A stretch of DNA of 25,545 nucleotides from an uncultured Bacteroidales bacterium (GCA_937902805.1 CALEMB010000184.1:1-25545); one strand, 5' to 3'. Positions 13,189 through 20,977 are shown, numbered from the stretch's first letter. The notes: generated by a model from the letters alone, not told the origin. Program-made: numbers and translations.

Positions 13189-13424
13189 CGTTAGCGTTTC
13201 ACCAGGAAGCATTTCGGAATACTCACCTCTTGCATAGGCTTCCTCTCGCTCGTCTAACATGGCATAAAACTCTTCCTTACTCATTGCCGTAGGGTCTTCC
13301 GTCATTTCCTTGGCGACCTTGCGAATGTACTTGGCACCCGTTTCAGCATGCCTTCGTCTTCGGCGATGATACCCATATCGCGCCAAATCTGGGCATTCAA
13401 AGCATTTAGTTGTACTGCGGTCAT
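13189..13424 (-). pseudogene. Antitoxin-like small protein, frameshifted and lacking its end
   Basis: The minus-strand frame starts at ATG 13422-13424 (M-T-A-V-Q-L-N-A-L-N-A-Q-I-W-R-D-M-G) and reads 30 residues to K-R-V. Then one base is missing near 13334, and the next frame continues with K-Y-I-R-K-V-A-K-E-M and M-S-K-E-E-F-Y-A-M-L-D-E-R-E-E-A, ending at M-L-P-G-E-T-L-T where it meets the flavin-reductase remnant. The composition, the small size and the M-L-P-G-E-T-L-T ending resemble small antitoxin-like proteins of Bacteroidales, but I cannot name the family with certainty. Its promoter at 13453-13460 is intact. No toxin gene is nearby. Confidence 0.5.
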
Positions 13425-13452
13425 CTTCTTGTCCTTTTTTTGGTTTATGCTG

Positions 13453-13460
13453 CAAAAATA
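13453..13460 (-). promoter_or_regulatory. -7 promoter element of the antitoxin-like gene
   Basis: The minus strand reads TATTTTTG, a full match to TAnnTTTG, 28 bp upstream of the ATG. Confidence 0.5.
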
Positions 13461-13562
13461 ATCATTTTCCCCTACACCGCAACATTTTTCGTCCCACCTT
13501 CTGCGGCTGTCCTTTTTGAATCACGTCGCCCATTGTTTTGGCGGACGGACATTTCTTTTATT

Positions 13563-13584
13563 GGGCGGACACATGGGTCCGCCC
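13563..13584. repeat. REP-like palindrome GGGCGGAC / GTCCGCCC
   Basis: Two 8-bp arms (13563-13570 and 13577-13584) flank a 6-base loop. A partial copy, GGCGGACGGACAT, lies just upstream at about 13540. Very similar palindromes are scattered between genes in many Bacteroidetes genomes. Confidence 0.65.
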
Positions 13585-13616
13585 CTACTGAAATACTGAC
13601 GCGGCCTTAGTGTCAC

Positions 13617-13692
13617 GTCCTGTCCCACACTGTCCCACTGTCCCTAAAGGGACAGGTGGGACACTTGGGACAGCTGGGACACTTGGGACAGT
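13617..13692. repeat. TGTCCCA/TGGGACA tandem and inverted repeat
   Basis: Three TGTCCC units lead into a TAAA loop (13625-13628 region) and are followed by five GGGACA units. The first three form a stepped hairpin with the left side, and the last two form a second copy of the TGGGACACTTGGGACAG block. This gives a long stem on either strand, downstream of the EamA gene. Confidence 0.7.
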
Positions 13693-13744
13693 TTGTCTTG
13701 TCCTGCTTTTGGTTGACTTTGTGTCAACTTTTTTCCACGTAAGA

Positions 13745-13780
13745 CATCGGCACATGAACCTATGTTCATCGGCTCATGAA
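13745..13780. repeat. CATCGGCnCATGAA direct repeat with hairpin
   Basis: Two 14-bp copies (13745-13758 and 13767-13780, one mismatch) lie 22 bp apart, and ATGAAC (13754-13759) pairs with GTTCAT (13764-13769). It is located 40 bp beyond the EamA stop and could act as its 3' end. Confidence 0.5.
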
Positions 13781-13820
13781 GCCTTCTTTTTACTCCTCCT
13801 TCAAATCCGCGGCATTGATT

Positions 13821-14744
13821 TTATTTCTTTTCAGTATCCACATTCAGCATCACAATAGCAAACAGCATCACAAAAGCAGCCATCCATTGCACAGGCGAAT
13901 ATTTCGTTCCATTGACGAAATAATCCAGCACCACGGCGGTGATGGGGTACATCAGCTCAAGGAAGGTGGACAGTGAGGCTTTCACATGGCGCAGGCCGTA
14001 GTAATATAAGAAGATGGCTCCTGAGCCAGTGGTAAGGCCGATAAGGGCGATGAAGAGCCAGTTGCGCGGTGTCACCTGCGAGAAGTCGCATAGATGTCCT
14101 GTAAACAGAACGATAATCAGCATAATCAGCGTGGTGAAACCGTAGCGGAAGAAGGTGGAACTGACGAAGGAATAGTTGCCCAAGATTTTCTTGGAGAACA
14201 CCGTGGAACTACCAAAGGAGAAGGCCGCCAACAGTGACAGCAAAGCCGCATAAACCGTGGTGATGCCTTCGGTGCTGAAATCGGGCAAGGCCCATCCGAA
14301 GGTGAGGAAATAGCCTGCAATCAAGGCGATGCTGGCCCAGAGTGCGAAATGCTTTTTGATCCGCTCTTTCAGGATGATGCGTGCCAGGATGACGGCAAAG
14401 ACGGGTTGAAGTTTTTGGAGCAAAACGACGACGGAGAGGTTGTTGAAATGCAACAAAAACAGTGACTTGACGATGGTCAAGGTGCCTAAGGCACCGCCAA
14501 ACAAGGCGATGAGCAGGAAATAGATCAGGTCGGAGCGCGTCATGGTCTTCAGATGACGGTATTCCCTGAAGAAGAACACGTTCATCAGCGCAAAGGGACA
14601 GAGGTGGATGACGAAGACCACGAAGGCCGTGTTGAGGTTGTAGAGTTGCGGCGTGAGCAGGATGCCGTCCACGCCCCAAAGCATGGCGGAGAGAGCTACA
14701 GCTAAAGCCCCGATGAGTTTTGTATTTTGTTGGCTCTCTTTCAT
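13821..14744 (-). CDS. EamA/DMT-family transporter
   Basis: The protein of 307 residues is an inner-membrane permease with ten predicted helices in two EamA repeats (about 10-145 and 160-300). Typical signatures are A-L-S-A-M-L-W-G in helix 1, L-Q-K-L-Q-P-V-F-A-V at the end of the first repeat and F-L-E-L-M-Y-P-I-T-A-V at the end of the second. Members export amino acids or other metabolites; the substrate is not evident here. It is the last gene of the minus-strand run, and its ATG overlaps the stop of the PnuC gene by 4 bp, so it is translated from the same message. The coupling to PnuC might hint at a related substrate, but this is a guess. Confidence 0.9.
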   Translation of the reverse strand: MKESQQNTKLIGALAVALSAMLWGVDGILLTPQLYNLNTAFVVFVIHLCPFALMNVFFFREYRHLKTMTRSDLIYFLLIALFGGALGTLTIVKSLFLLHFNNLSVVVLLQKLQPVFAVILARIILKERIKKHFALWASIALIAGYFLTFGWALPDFSTEGITTVYAALLSLLAAFSFGSSTVFSKKILGNYSFVSSTFFRYGFTTLIMLIIVLFTGHLCDFSQVTPRNWLFIALIGLTTGSGAIFLYYYGLRHVKASLSTFLELMYPITAVVLDYFVNGTKYSPVQWMAAFVMLFAIVMLNVDTEKK

Positions 14745-15454
14745 TTCAGTAGCTTGTCATTATCGCAGGCTTCCTTCTCCCAACGCACACACATGATGAT
14801 GGAGTTGATGAGATATACGGAATACATCATCGTGATGGGGAAGTTGCCCGCCTTGATGTACATGAAGATGCTGACGCAGTTGATGGCAATCCAAAGCCAC
14901 CATTGCTCGCTGAACATCCTGACCATCAGTATCATGGCCACGACCTGCATCACTGCCTTGGCCGAATCTGCAAAAGGAGCAATGTCGTTGGTGAAATACT
15001 TCATCAGCAGGCCGAAGCCGATGGTGCCCACGATGATGACAGCCAAACTGATGAATCTCGACTTGTTTGGCATGTGTATTTTCATCACCTCGTGGGTCTC
15101 GTGGTTCATGTTTCTCGACCAAGTGAAGAAGCCAACAAACTGCATGACGAAGTTGTAGACGGTCACACCAAAGTCGGCATAGAGTCTGGAAATCAGTGTG
15201 ATGTAAATCATCAGGCAGCAATGGATGAAGCCGAAGAGGTAGTTGGAGAGCTTGCCTTTGCCGCCGAGCACCACGTTGATGATGCCGCAGGTCGCTGCCA
15301 CGATGTGGATCCAATAAAACTGGTCGTTGGCCTTGTCGTATTTGAACAGGACGGACATCACCGTGATGACGACACTCACCGTTACCAGCCAGATGATGTC
15401 GAATGGCTTCCATCCTGATAGCTCTTCGTGTATTATGCTTTTGATTTTCTGCAT
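14741..15454 (-). CDS. pnuC: PnuC-family nicotinamide riboside transporter
   Basis: The protein of 237 residues has seven or eight predicted helices and the PnuC signature near the C-terminus: E-Q-W-W-L-W-I-A-I-N-C-V-S-I-F-M-Y. N-Y-L-F-G-F-I-H-C-C-L-M-I-Y and the M-Q-F-V-G-F-F-T-W segment are also typical. PnuC takes up nicotinamide riboside for NAD synthesis; relatives can carry thiamine, so the substrate is not certain without the neighbouring kinase. No nicotinamide-riboside kinase or TPP riboswitch is seen here. The gene follows the hydrolase after 11 bp and overlaps the EamA gene by 4 bp. Confidence 0.85.
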   Translation of the reverse strand: MQKIKSIIHEELSGWKPFDIIWLVTVSVVITVMSVLFKYDKANDQFYWIHIVAATCGIINVVLGGKGKLSNYLFGFIHCCLMIYITLISRLYADFGVTVYNFVMQFVGFFTWSRNMNHETHEVMKIHMPNKSRFISLAVIIVGTIGFGLLMKYFTNDIAPFADSAKAVMQVVAMILMVRMFSEQWWLWIAINCVSIFMYIKAGNFPITMMYSVYLINSIIMCVRWEKEACDNDKLLK

Positions 15455-15465
15455 ATTGAATTGTT

Positions 15466-16419
15466 TTATTGATTCTTTATAGTGTTTGCCATTTCTTTCA
15501 CTGCCCTAAACCCCTCAGGTATCGGGAACATCGCAAAGGTGTGGAACATGCCCTCGTATTCATGAAAATGTCCGGTTTTGCCTGCTTTCTCGTAGGTCTC
15601 CTTGAGGAAAAGGTCGTCGGGCTGGAGGATTTCGTCGGAGCCATAGTAAACGTTAAGGTTGTCGACACCGCTGAAGTCACCGAACACTGGACTGACCCAA
15701 GGATGTTGCATGGGCAGATTTCCTTGCCAGATGGCATTGAGGCTGATGACGCGGTCGAGTTGCAGCATCGTGTCTTTATCCTGCAAGGCGCGCATTGCTG
15801 CCTCCTTGGTGTGACTGAGGTCGACGCAGGGCGAGAGCAGGGTGGTGGTTGTGGGTTTTTGCCAGCCATTCTTGTGGGCTTCCTGCGCCACGACCAAACA
15901 CAGACATGCGCCTGCCGAGTCGCCAACCAAATGGATTTCATCGTATTGCTTTGACTCAGAGATGTTTTGGTAGTATTCCAAAAGCGTTTTCACGGAATGC
16001 TCGCAGACGTATTCTGGAGATTTAGGATAGACGGGCAGCAAGGCGTCACAATGCGTACGTAGGCAGAGGTCGTGGAGGAAACGCCAGTGGAAAAAGACTG
16101 GGGGATAGATGAATGCGCCGCCGTGGAGGTAGAGGATGAGCTTGCGTTTCTTCGGTCCCTGAGCTTGTCGAAGGGCCGAAGGGCTATGGATACCCATCGC
16201 GTCCTCATGCCTGAAGACCTGCATCTCAAAACCCGTGGACGCATGGAATTTCTCTTCTTCCGTGAAAAAGCCTCTGAAATACCTTGGTATACGCACAGGA
16301 CGGCGGTTCTCGCGACGGCAATGCTCCAACTCAGAGTTCACCTCTTCGGGCGTGGCGTCGCGCAATGATTTGAACATCAACTTCAAATAACGCTCCGTGA
16401 AAACTTTTCCTGCATTCAT
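15466..16419 (-). CDS. Alpha/beta hydrolase (hormone-sensitive-lipase-like esterase)
   Basis: This is a 317-residue esterase with the oxyanion-hole motif H-G-G-A-F (99-103), nucleophile elbow G-D-S-A-G-A (166-171, Ser168), acid in G-S-D-E-I-L (Asp262) and histidine in F-H-T-F (His293). This is the full triad of the HSL/acetyl-esterase group. I start at the ATG at 16417-16419 (M-N-A-G-K-V-F); an upstream in-frame ATG at 16486-16488 would add 23 unlike residues close to the repeat. Residues 79-91 (S-P-S-A-L-R-Q-A-Q-G-P-K-K) are encoded by a palindromic repeat (16150-16181). There is no signal peptide, so it is cytoplasmic. The substrate is unknown. Confidence 0.88.
   Translation of the reverse strand: MNAGKVFTERYLKLMFKSLRDATPEEVNSELEHCRRENRRPVRIPRYFRGFFTEEEKFHASTGFEMQVFRHEDAMGIHSPSALRQAQGPKKRKLILYLHGGAFIYPPVFFHWRFLHDLCLRTHCDALLPVYPKSPEYVCEHSVKTLLEYYQNISESKQYDEIHLVGDSAGACLCLVVAQEAHKNGWQKPTTTTLLSPCVDLSHTKEAAMRALQDKDTMLQLDRVISLNAIWQGNLPMQHPWVSPVFGDFSGVDNLNVYYGSDEILQPDDLFLKETYEKAGKTGHFHEYEGMFHTFAMFPIPEGFRAVKEMANTIKNQ
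16150..16181. repeat. Palindromic repeat inside the hydrolase gene
   Basis: Arms CTTCGG (16150-16155) and CCGAAG (16176-16181) enclose CCCT/AGGG and the core GAGCTTGTCG. The element containing GTCCCTGAGCTTGTCGAAGG is a known kind of scattered repeat in many bacterial genomes. Here it is in frame and encodes R-Q-A-Q-G. Confidence 0.75.
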
Positions 16420-16479
16420 ATTTACCCGTTCTTTTTGTTTGTTTTGCGGCTGCCACGGTGTGACAGCCCTACAACCCAA

Positions 16480-16536
16480 AACTTTCAACTCTCAACTCTC
16501 AACTGACTCTCAACTCTCAACTCTAAACTCTCAACT
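16480..16536. repeat. Heptamer repeat (CTCAACT) between MscS and the hydrolase
   Basis: About eight degenerate copies of CTCAACT/CTAAACT fill the space just downstream of the MscS stop codon. It is the same family as the in-frame repeat at 10883-10941. No promoter is visible between it and the hydrolase start. Confidence 0.8.
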
Positions 16537-16538
16537 AA

Positions 16539-17759
16539 TTAACGTTTCTGATAAATCTTTAAATCAAACATTTCCGCCGCCGCGAGGACATGGTCGAAGA
16601 TGTCGCTTTGGATTTCCTCGTAGTTGACCCATTGCTTGTCGTTGCTGAAGGCATAGATTTGCAACGGCACTCCGAACTCTGAGGGTTGCAGTTGCCTGAC
16701 CATCATCGTGAGGTTGTGGTTCAGCTTCGGGTTGTTGTTGATGTAGGCCCTGATGTAGGCGCGGAAGATGCCGATGTTGGTTTGCTGGCGGCCATTCATG
16801 ATCTCTGATGTGTCGATGTTGTTGGCCTTGTTGTACTCGGCAATGTCTTTCTCGCGCTGTATGATGTAGTCTTTCACCAAAGAATAATGCTTGTATTTCT
16901 CCAGCATCTCAGGCGTGCAGTAGCGGATGGTGTTCACGTCGATGTTGATGGTGCGCGCGATGCGACGTCCGCCCGATTCCGACATGCCGCGCCAGTTGGT
17001 GAAGGGAGTGGAAACCATTTGGTAAGTCGGAATGGTGGTGATGGTGTTGTCCCAGTTCTGCACCTTCACCGTGGTGAGGTTGATTTCCATGACGTTGCCG
17101 TCGGCAGGCCCCATGACAATCCAGTCGCCAATACGCAGCATATCGTTGATTGACAATTGGATACTTCCAACAAATCCCTTGATGGAGTCTTGAAAGATAA
17201 GCAAGAGGACGGCTGAAATGGTACCCAAACCGATGATGATGCTACTTAGGCTTTTGCCCAAGAGAAAAGTGGTGATAAGCAGCACGCTGAAGGCGATGAT
17301 GATGCCTTTGACGACTTGGACCAGCCCTTCGATGGGCTTCAGCTTCGAGAATTCAAAAGAGTTGTATAGTTCGTGCGCCGTGTTCACCAAGGCCATCAGT
17401 ATGGAGGCGTAGACAATGATTTCGTAAATTTTCATAATCTTGACGATGATGATGGCGGCACCCTCGAAGTCGGGCATTGCATCATTGATGTAATACTTGA
17501 CAAGGATGGCTGGTATGAGCAGACAAATGCGTACAAACACCTTGTTTTTAATCAACAGGTCATCGTATTTCGATGGCGTTCTTTTGATAAGTATGTTGAC
17601 GGTCTTGTTGACGATAAAACGGGAAAGGAAAATGAGCATGACGCCGATGGCGAGGAGGGTGACAACAGCAAGACCTTCGGCAATGGCCAGCGATGTCGAT
17701 GTGCCAAAATGCATGCTTTCCCCGATGCCTTTGAGTATTTCTATGTATTTCTGTATCAT
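16539..17759 (-). CDS. MscS-family mechanosensitive channel (YbdG-like)
   Basis: The protein of 406 residues has several N-terminal helices (about 25-45, 70-90, 100-125, 145-165) and the pore-lining helix, here S-S-I-I-I-G-L-G-T-I-S-A-V-L-L-L-I-F-Q-D, followed by the beta domain with R-I-G-D-W-I and W-D-N-T-I-T-T-I-P. The insertion in the C-terminal half, with W-R-G-M-S-E-S-G-G-R-R-I, is typical of the YbdG/MSC-M type. It releases osmolytes on hypo-osmotic shock. The start at 17759 overlaps the end of the SUI1 gene by 4 bp (ATGA); a longer frame exists upstream but runs inside that gene. The gene is followed by a repeat and then the hydrolase. Confidence 0.92.
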   Translation of the reverse strand: MIQKYIEILKGIGESMHFGTSTSLAIAEGLAVVTLLAIGVMLIFLSRFIVNKTVNILIKRTPSKYDDLLIKNKVFVRICLLIPAILVKYYINDAMPDFEGAAIIIVKIMKIYEIIVYASILMALVNTAHELYNSFEFSKLKPIEGLVQVVKGIIIAFSVLLITTFLLGKSLSSIIIGLGTISAVLLLIFQDSIKGFVGSIQLSINDMLRIGDWIVMGPADGNVMEINLTTVKVQNWDNTITTIPTYQMVSTPFTNWRGMSESGGRRIARTINIDVNTIRYCTPEMLEKYKHYSLVKDYIIQREKDIAEYNKANNIDTSEIMNGRQQTNIGIFRAYIRAYINNNPKLNHNLTMMVRQLQPSEFGVPLQIYAFSNDKQWVNYEEIQSDIFDHVLAAAEMFDLKIYQKR

Positions 17760-18097
17760 ATTCCACTGATTTTGGTTTTTGTATAACCTTTTTGAAGCAA
17801 GATGCCGAGCACCTTCTCGCGAAAGTCGCCTTGAAGCAATATCTCGCCATCTTTGACGCTGCCACCGACACCGCAAGCCGATTTCAACTCCTTGCCCAAT
17901 ACAGCAAGGTCGAAGTCGGAGCCTTGGAAGCCAGTGATGAGCGTCACCTTCTTGCCGGCGCGTTGCTTCTTGTCGAGCATCACTCGGAGGTTCTGCTTGC
18001 CGGGTTCGAGGGTGACGGCTTCCTCTTCGCCATAGTCGAAGACGAAGTCGGGGTTGGTGGAGTAGACGGTGCCGTTATTGTCACTTCTGTGTTTCAT
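17756..18097 (-). CDS. SUI1/eIF1-like translation factor (YciH family)
   Basis: The 113-residue protein has a short acidic N-terminal part and a C-terminal SUI1 fold (about 35-113): R-V-M-L-D-K-K-Q-R-A-G-K-K-V-T-L-I-T-G-F, then D-F-D-L-A-V-L-G-K-E-L-K-S-A-C-G-V-G-G-S-V-K-D-G-E-I-L-L-Q-G-D. These are the strongly conserved core motifs of bacterial YciH. Bacterial members bind the 30S subunit and can affect start-codon fidelity or act under stress; their physiological role is not settled. The gene overlaps the lipid-kinase gene by 17 bp and MscS by 4 bp, which places it inside a tightly coupled membrane/envelope operon. Confidence 0.92.
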   Translation of the reverse strand: MKHRSDNNGTVYSTNPDFVFDYGEEEAVTLEPGKQNLRVMLDKKQRAGKKVTLITGFQGSDFDLAVLGKELKSACGVGGSVKDGEILLQGDFREKVLGILLQKGYTKTKISGI

Positions 18098-18971
18098 TGC
18101 AGATAATGTTGAGACTTAATGGGTTGACTTTTAAATGAAGGTCTTTTTCCATCATCACCGACTCACCGTCGAGGTTGATGGTATCGGCTCTCGGACGTAG
18201 GATGGTGGCTTCGGGTGTTTGGATGATCTTGACTTTCGGGGCTTTGTCCATCATTCCGTCAAGCATGTAACCACCCATGATGGGCAGCTCAAGCGGATTG
18301 GGCTTCTGCACGATGCACAGGTCGACTTTGCCGTCCCAAAGCGAAGCATTGGGCGAGATAGGGAAGTCGTAGCCCATCTGGTTGGAGTTGGCGAAGGAGA
18401 TGAAAAACGCATTGACATCCAGGGATTCATTAGGCATGATGATGGTGTAAGGCTGCTCCTTCATCGTGATGTAGTTGCGGACGATATAACGGAAATAAGT
18501 TTCGAAGCCACGACGCGGGTCCTTGCTGTAATCTTCGGCCACCTTGGCATCGTAACCCGTTCCGGAAATGCTGATGAAAGGCTGGTCGTTGACGGTCACG
18601 GTGTCGATTTTGCGACGATAGTTCCTGTTGATGACTTGCAGTGCGTTGATGGGGTCGAGCGGGAGGTTCAGACAACGCGACAGCCCATTGCCCGAGCCAC
18701 ACGGAATGACGGCTAAGGCCATATCGGTACCGATGAGCGGCGTACCCACTTCATTGATGGAACCATCGCCACCAGCCACAGCCAAGATGTCAATATGCTG
18801 GTTGATAGCATCTTTCGCAAGTATGCAGGAATGGCCTGGGTATTCTGAAACACATATCTCATGGTCGAATTTCGAATGGTCAAGATGCTCCACGATTTGT
18901 TGTGGGAGATGATCCTTGTGCTTTTTGCCAGAGATGGGATTAATAATGAATCGTATCTTCTGCTTGCTCAT
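18081..18971 (-). CDS. Diacylglycerol-kinase-like lipid kinase (YegS/DgkB family)
   Basis: This is a 296-residue cytosolic kinase with the DAGK catalytic domain. It shows N-P-I-S-G-K at the first strand, the nucleotide-binding G-G-D-G-S (67-71), and P-x-G-S-G-N (90-95) that shapes the active site. The C-terminal domain (about 130-296) is the beta-sandwich for lipid binding, with G-Y-D-A and L-W-D-G-K-V-D-L-C-I. Members phosphorylate diacylglycerol, sphingolipid bases or related lipids; which one cannot be told here. It overlaps the sulfatase-like gene by 32 bp upstream and SUI1 by 17 bp downstream. LtaS-type enzymes release diacylglycerol, which this kinase family recycles in Gram-positive bacteria, so the pairing is meaningful by analogy. 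Confidence 0.9.
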   Translation of the reverse strand: MSKQKIRFIINPISGKKHKDHLPQQIVEHLDHSKFDHEICVSEYPGHSCILAKDAINQHIDILAVAGGDGSINEVGTPLIGTDMALAVIPCGSGNGLSRCLNLPLDPINALQVINRNYRRKIDTVTVNDQPFISISGTGYDAKVAEDYSKDPRRGFETYFRYIVRNYITMKEQPYTIIMPNESLDVNAFFISFANSNQMGYDFPISPNASLWDGKVDLCIVQKPNPLELPIMGGYMLDGMMDKAPKVKIIQTPEATILRPRADTINLDGESVMMEKDLHLKVNPLSLNIICNETQK

Positions 18972-20928
18972 AAAAGTTGTCTATTGTGGGTTTCAAGTCG
19001 TTGGAAATCATTCTATTGTTGTATTCTTTCAAAAACTGGTACAGTTTGTCGAACACGTCCGAACACTGCAACCTGTCGATGAGATTGTCGTTCAGCAGTG
19101 AGTCGTTGATGGGCTTGAAGATGCCAAAAGGATTCTCGCCGTCGGACTGCACCAGATAAGTGCCGTCGCAATATTGGTAGGTGAGGTTGTAGTAACTGGC
19201 AAAAGCCGGTTCGCTGAACGTGTCGAATAGGTTGCGCCCGAAGGAAAACAGCGTGTCGTTGACCTCAAGGACGGAGAGGATGGAAGGCCCAAGGTCGATC
19301 TGCTGGGCGATTTCTTCGCAACGCAAAGGCTTGATTTTCTTTGGGTAATAGAAGGCGATAGGGATGGAATACATACCCCATACATTGCTGTATTCGGGCT
19401 GGAAATGCTCGCTGTTGGAATAGTCTGACGTGATTACAAACAACGTATTATCAAACCATTTCGTTTGTGAGGCAGCTTCAAAGAAATCCCTCATGGACTG
19501 GTCAACATAATACACGGTCTTCTCGAAACCCGTCCAGAAATAACTCTCCTTGGGCAGCACAAAGTCCTTCGGGACCTTATAAGGATAGCGCGACGATAAA
19601 GTGTAGATGGCGGTGGCAAAAGGCCCGTGGAGGCGGCTCATGGCTTGCACGGCATATTGCAGGAATGGCCCGTCGTAGATGCCCCATTGGCCGTCAAAGT
19701 CGGTGTCGTCGCCATATTCGATGCGCCCGAAGTATTTGCTGAAACCAGCACGGTGTGAGAACTCGTCAAAACCTTGCACGCCGTTCTTGCCACCATGTAT
19801 AAAAACAGTGTTGTAACCACGCTTTTGCAGGTGCTGGCAGAAGGCGTCGAAGTCGTTATTGGCGTAGGGCGACCTCACAAAGTCGTTTTCCATCATCGCA
19901 GGGATGCTGGCCAAGATGGAAGGCAGCACCTCAAGGCTTCTTCTGCTGTTCGACATGCCGTTGAAGGTGAGGCTTTGTCCCAAAAGGGAATCAAGGAAGG
20001 GCGTAAGTGGGTAACGGCGGTCCGCGCTGTAATAGCCCAGCATTTCCTGCCCCATGTTTTTCAGAATGATGACGACCACATTGCTTGGGATGGTGTCGAC
20101 ATTCAAAGTGTCGCTTTCGATGAAGCGGTTGGCCCTCAGGTCTTTATGAATAGGTGTGAAATCGCTTTGGTATTCTCCCGTCCGCTCTTTCAATTCGGTC
20201 TGGTGCGTGGTGAGGAGGCAAAACGGTGTGTTGAGCAAAATGGGCGCGTTTTGCGGGTCGGTGTAACGCATGGCCGTCTCCATCGTGATGGGCTTGGCCT
20301 GAAAGCCGCCACGGACAACGATAAAAGTCAGACCCAGCATCACAACCAAGCTGATGGCCTGCCTGAGATGCCAATGTGGTCGTTCTTCCTTCTCTGACTC
20401 GCCCAGTTGCGTATGATTGGCTACTGTGGTGATAATCACCACGAAAAGAATCAGGATAACCAAGAGGTACCAGTAGTCGAAAAACACCTGCCTGATTGTG
20501 CCAAACGACACTTCGTCGGACTGGCTCAGCACTTTGATGAAATCCACGGTGAGGTGCTTTCCGAAGAAATGGAAACAAACCGTGTCCATGAAATTCAGCA
20601 GAATGGCGGCCGCATTGCCGACGATGTAAACAATGTCGACAAAGCCTTGAAGCCCCTTGTTGTATTTGATGTCCGAGGGGAAGCAATAGAAAAGGATGTT
20701 CAACAGGTTGATGCCGAAGACGATGGGCAGGTCGAACCGCATTCCATAGAAATACAACGCCAAGGCCTCCCTCATGTCGAGCTGGTGGAAAAACTGGATG
20801 TTGAACAAATAGAGCATCCAACGGCTGATGCTGATTGCCAGCAAGGTGGCCAGCAACCTATAGACCAGCAGCATGTATGGCTTGCCCAGCCATTCGTTGA
20901 ATTTCTCTTTCGGTGTCTTGCGACGCAT
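18940..20928 (-). CDS. LTA-synthase/sulfatase-like membrane protein with a degraded active site
   Basis: The protein of 662 residues has five N-terminal helices (about 20-40, 66-84, 97-115, 151-170, 190-206) and an extracytoplasmic alkaline-phosphatase-fold domain (about 280-620), the layout of LtaS and related phosphoglycerol/phosphoethanolamine transferases. Several catalytic positions differ from the usual pattern. The metal-binding Glu of I-L-E-S is Lys290. The nucleophile Thr/Ser is kept as S331 (N-S-R-R-S). H378 in H-G-G-K-N-G is kept, but the His of S-S-H-H-P-F is Arg447. D-H of the metal site is D502-Y503. If this alignment from memory is right, the protein cannot bind metal normally and may be a structural or regulatory pseudoenzyme. 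It is the first gene of the minus-strand operon. Confidence 0.85.
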   Translation of the reverse strand: MRRKTPKEKFNEWLGKPYMLLVYRLLATLLAISISRWMLYLFNIQFFHQLDMREALALYFYGMRFDLPIVFGINLLNILFYCFPSDIKYNKGLQGFVDIVYIVGNAAAILLNFMDTVCFHFFGKHLTVDFIKVLSQSDEVSFGTIRQVFFDYWYLLVILILFVVIITTVANHTQLGESEKEERPHWHLRQAISLVVMLGLTFIVVRGGFQAKPITMETAMRYTDPQNAPILLNTPFCLLTTHQTELKERTGEYQSDFTPIHKDLRANRFIESDTLNVDTIPSNVVVIILKNMGQEMLGYYSADRRYPLTPFLDSLLGQSLTFNGMSNSRRSLEVLPSILASIPAMMENDFVRSPYANNDFDAFCQHLQKRGYNTVFIHGGKNGVQGFDEFSHRAGFSKYFGRIEYGDDTDFDGQWGIYDGPFLQYAVQAMSRLHGPFATAIYTLSSRYPYKVPKDFVLPKESYFWTGFEKTVYYVDQSMRDFFEAASQTKWFDNTLFVITSDYSNSEHFQPEYSNVWGMYSIPIAFYYPKKIKPLRCEEIAQQIDLGPSILSVLEVNDTLFSFGRNLFDTFSEPAFASYYNLTYQYCDGTYLVQSDGENPFGIFKPINDSLLNDNLIDRLQCSDVFDKLYQFLKEYNNRMISNDLKPTIDNFYEQAEDTIHY

Positions 20929-20948
20929 GATTAGTTCCTTTATCGTGG

Positions 20949-20956
20949 CAAAAATA
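20949..20956 (-). promoter_or_regulatory. -7 promoter element of the LtaS-like operon
   Basis: The minus strand reads TATTTTTG, 20 bp before the start codon at 20926-20928. It probably serves the seven-gene minus-strand run. Confidence 0.65.
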
Positions 20957-20969
20957 AGGAAAAAAGGCG

Positions 20970-20977
20970 TATCTTTG
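20970..20977 (+). promoter_or_regulatory. -7 promoter element of the M23 peptidase gene
   Basis: TATCTTTG is a full match to TAnnTTTG, 31 bp before the ATG at 21009. It lies 13 bp from the divergent -7 element, so the two promoters must overlap and probably compete. Confidence 0.7.

Noticed and set aside
13617..13692. CRISPR-like array
   Set aside because: The units are 6-9 bp without spacers of constant length, and they form a hairpin; there are no cas genes nearby.
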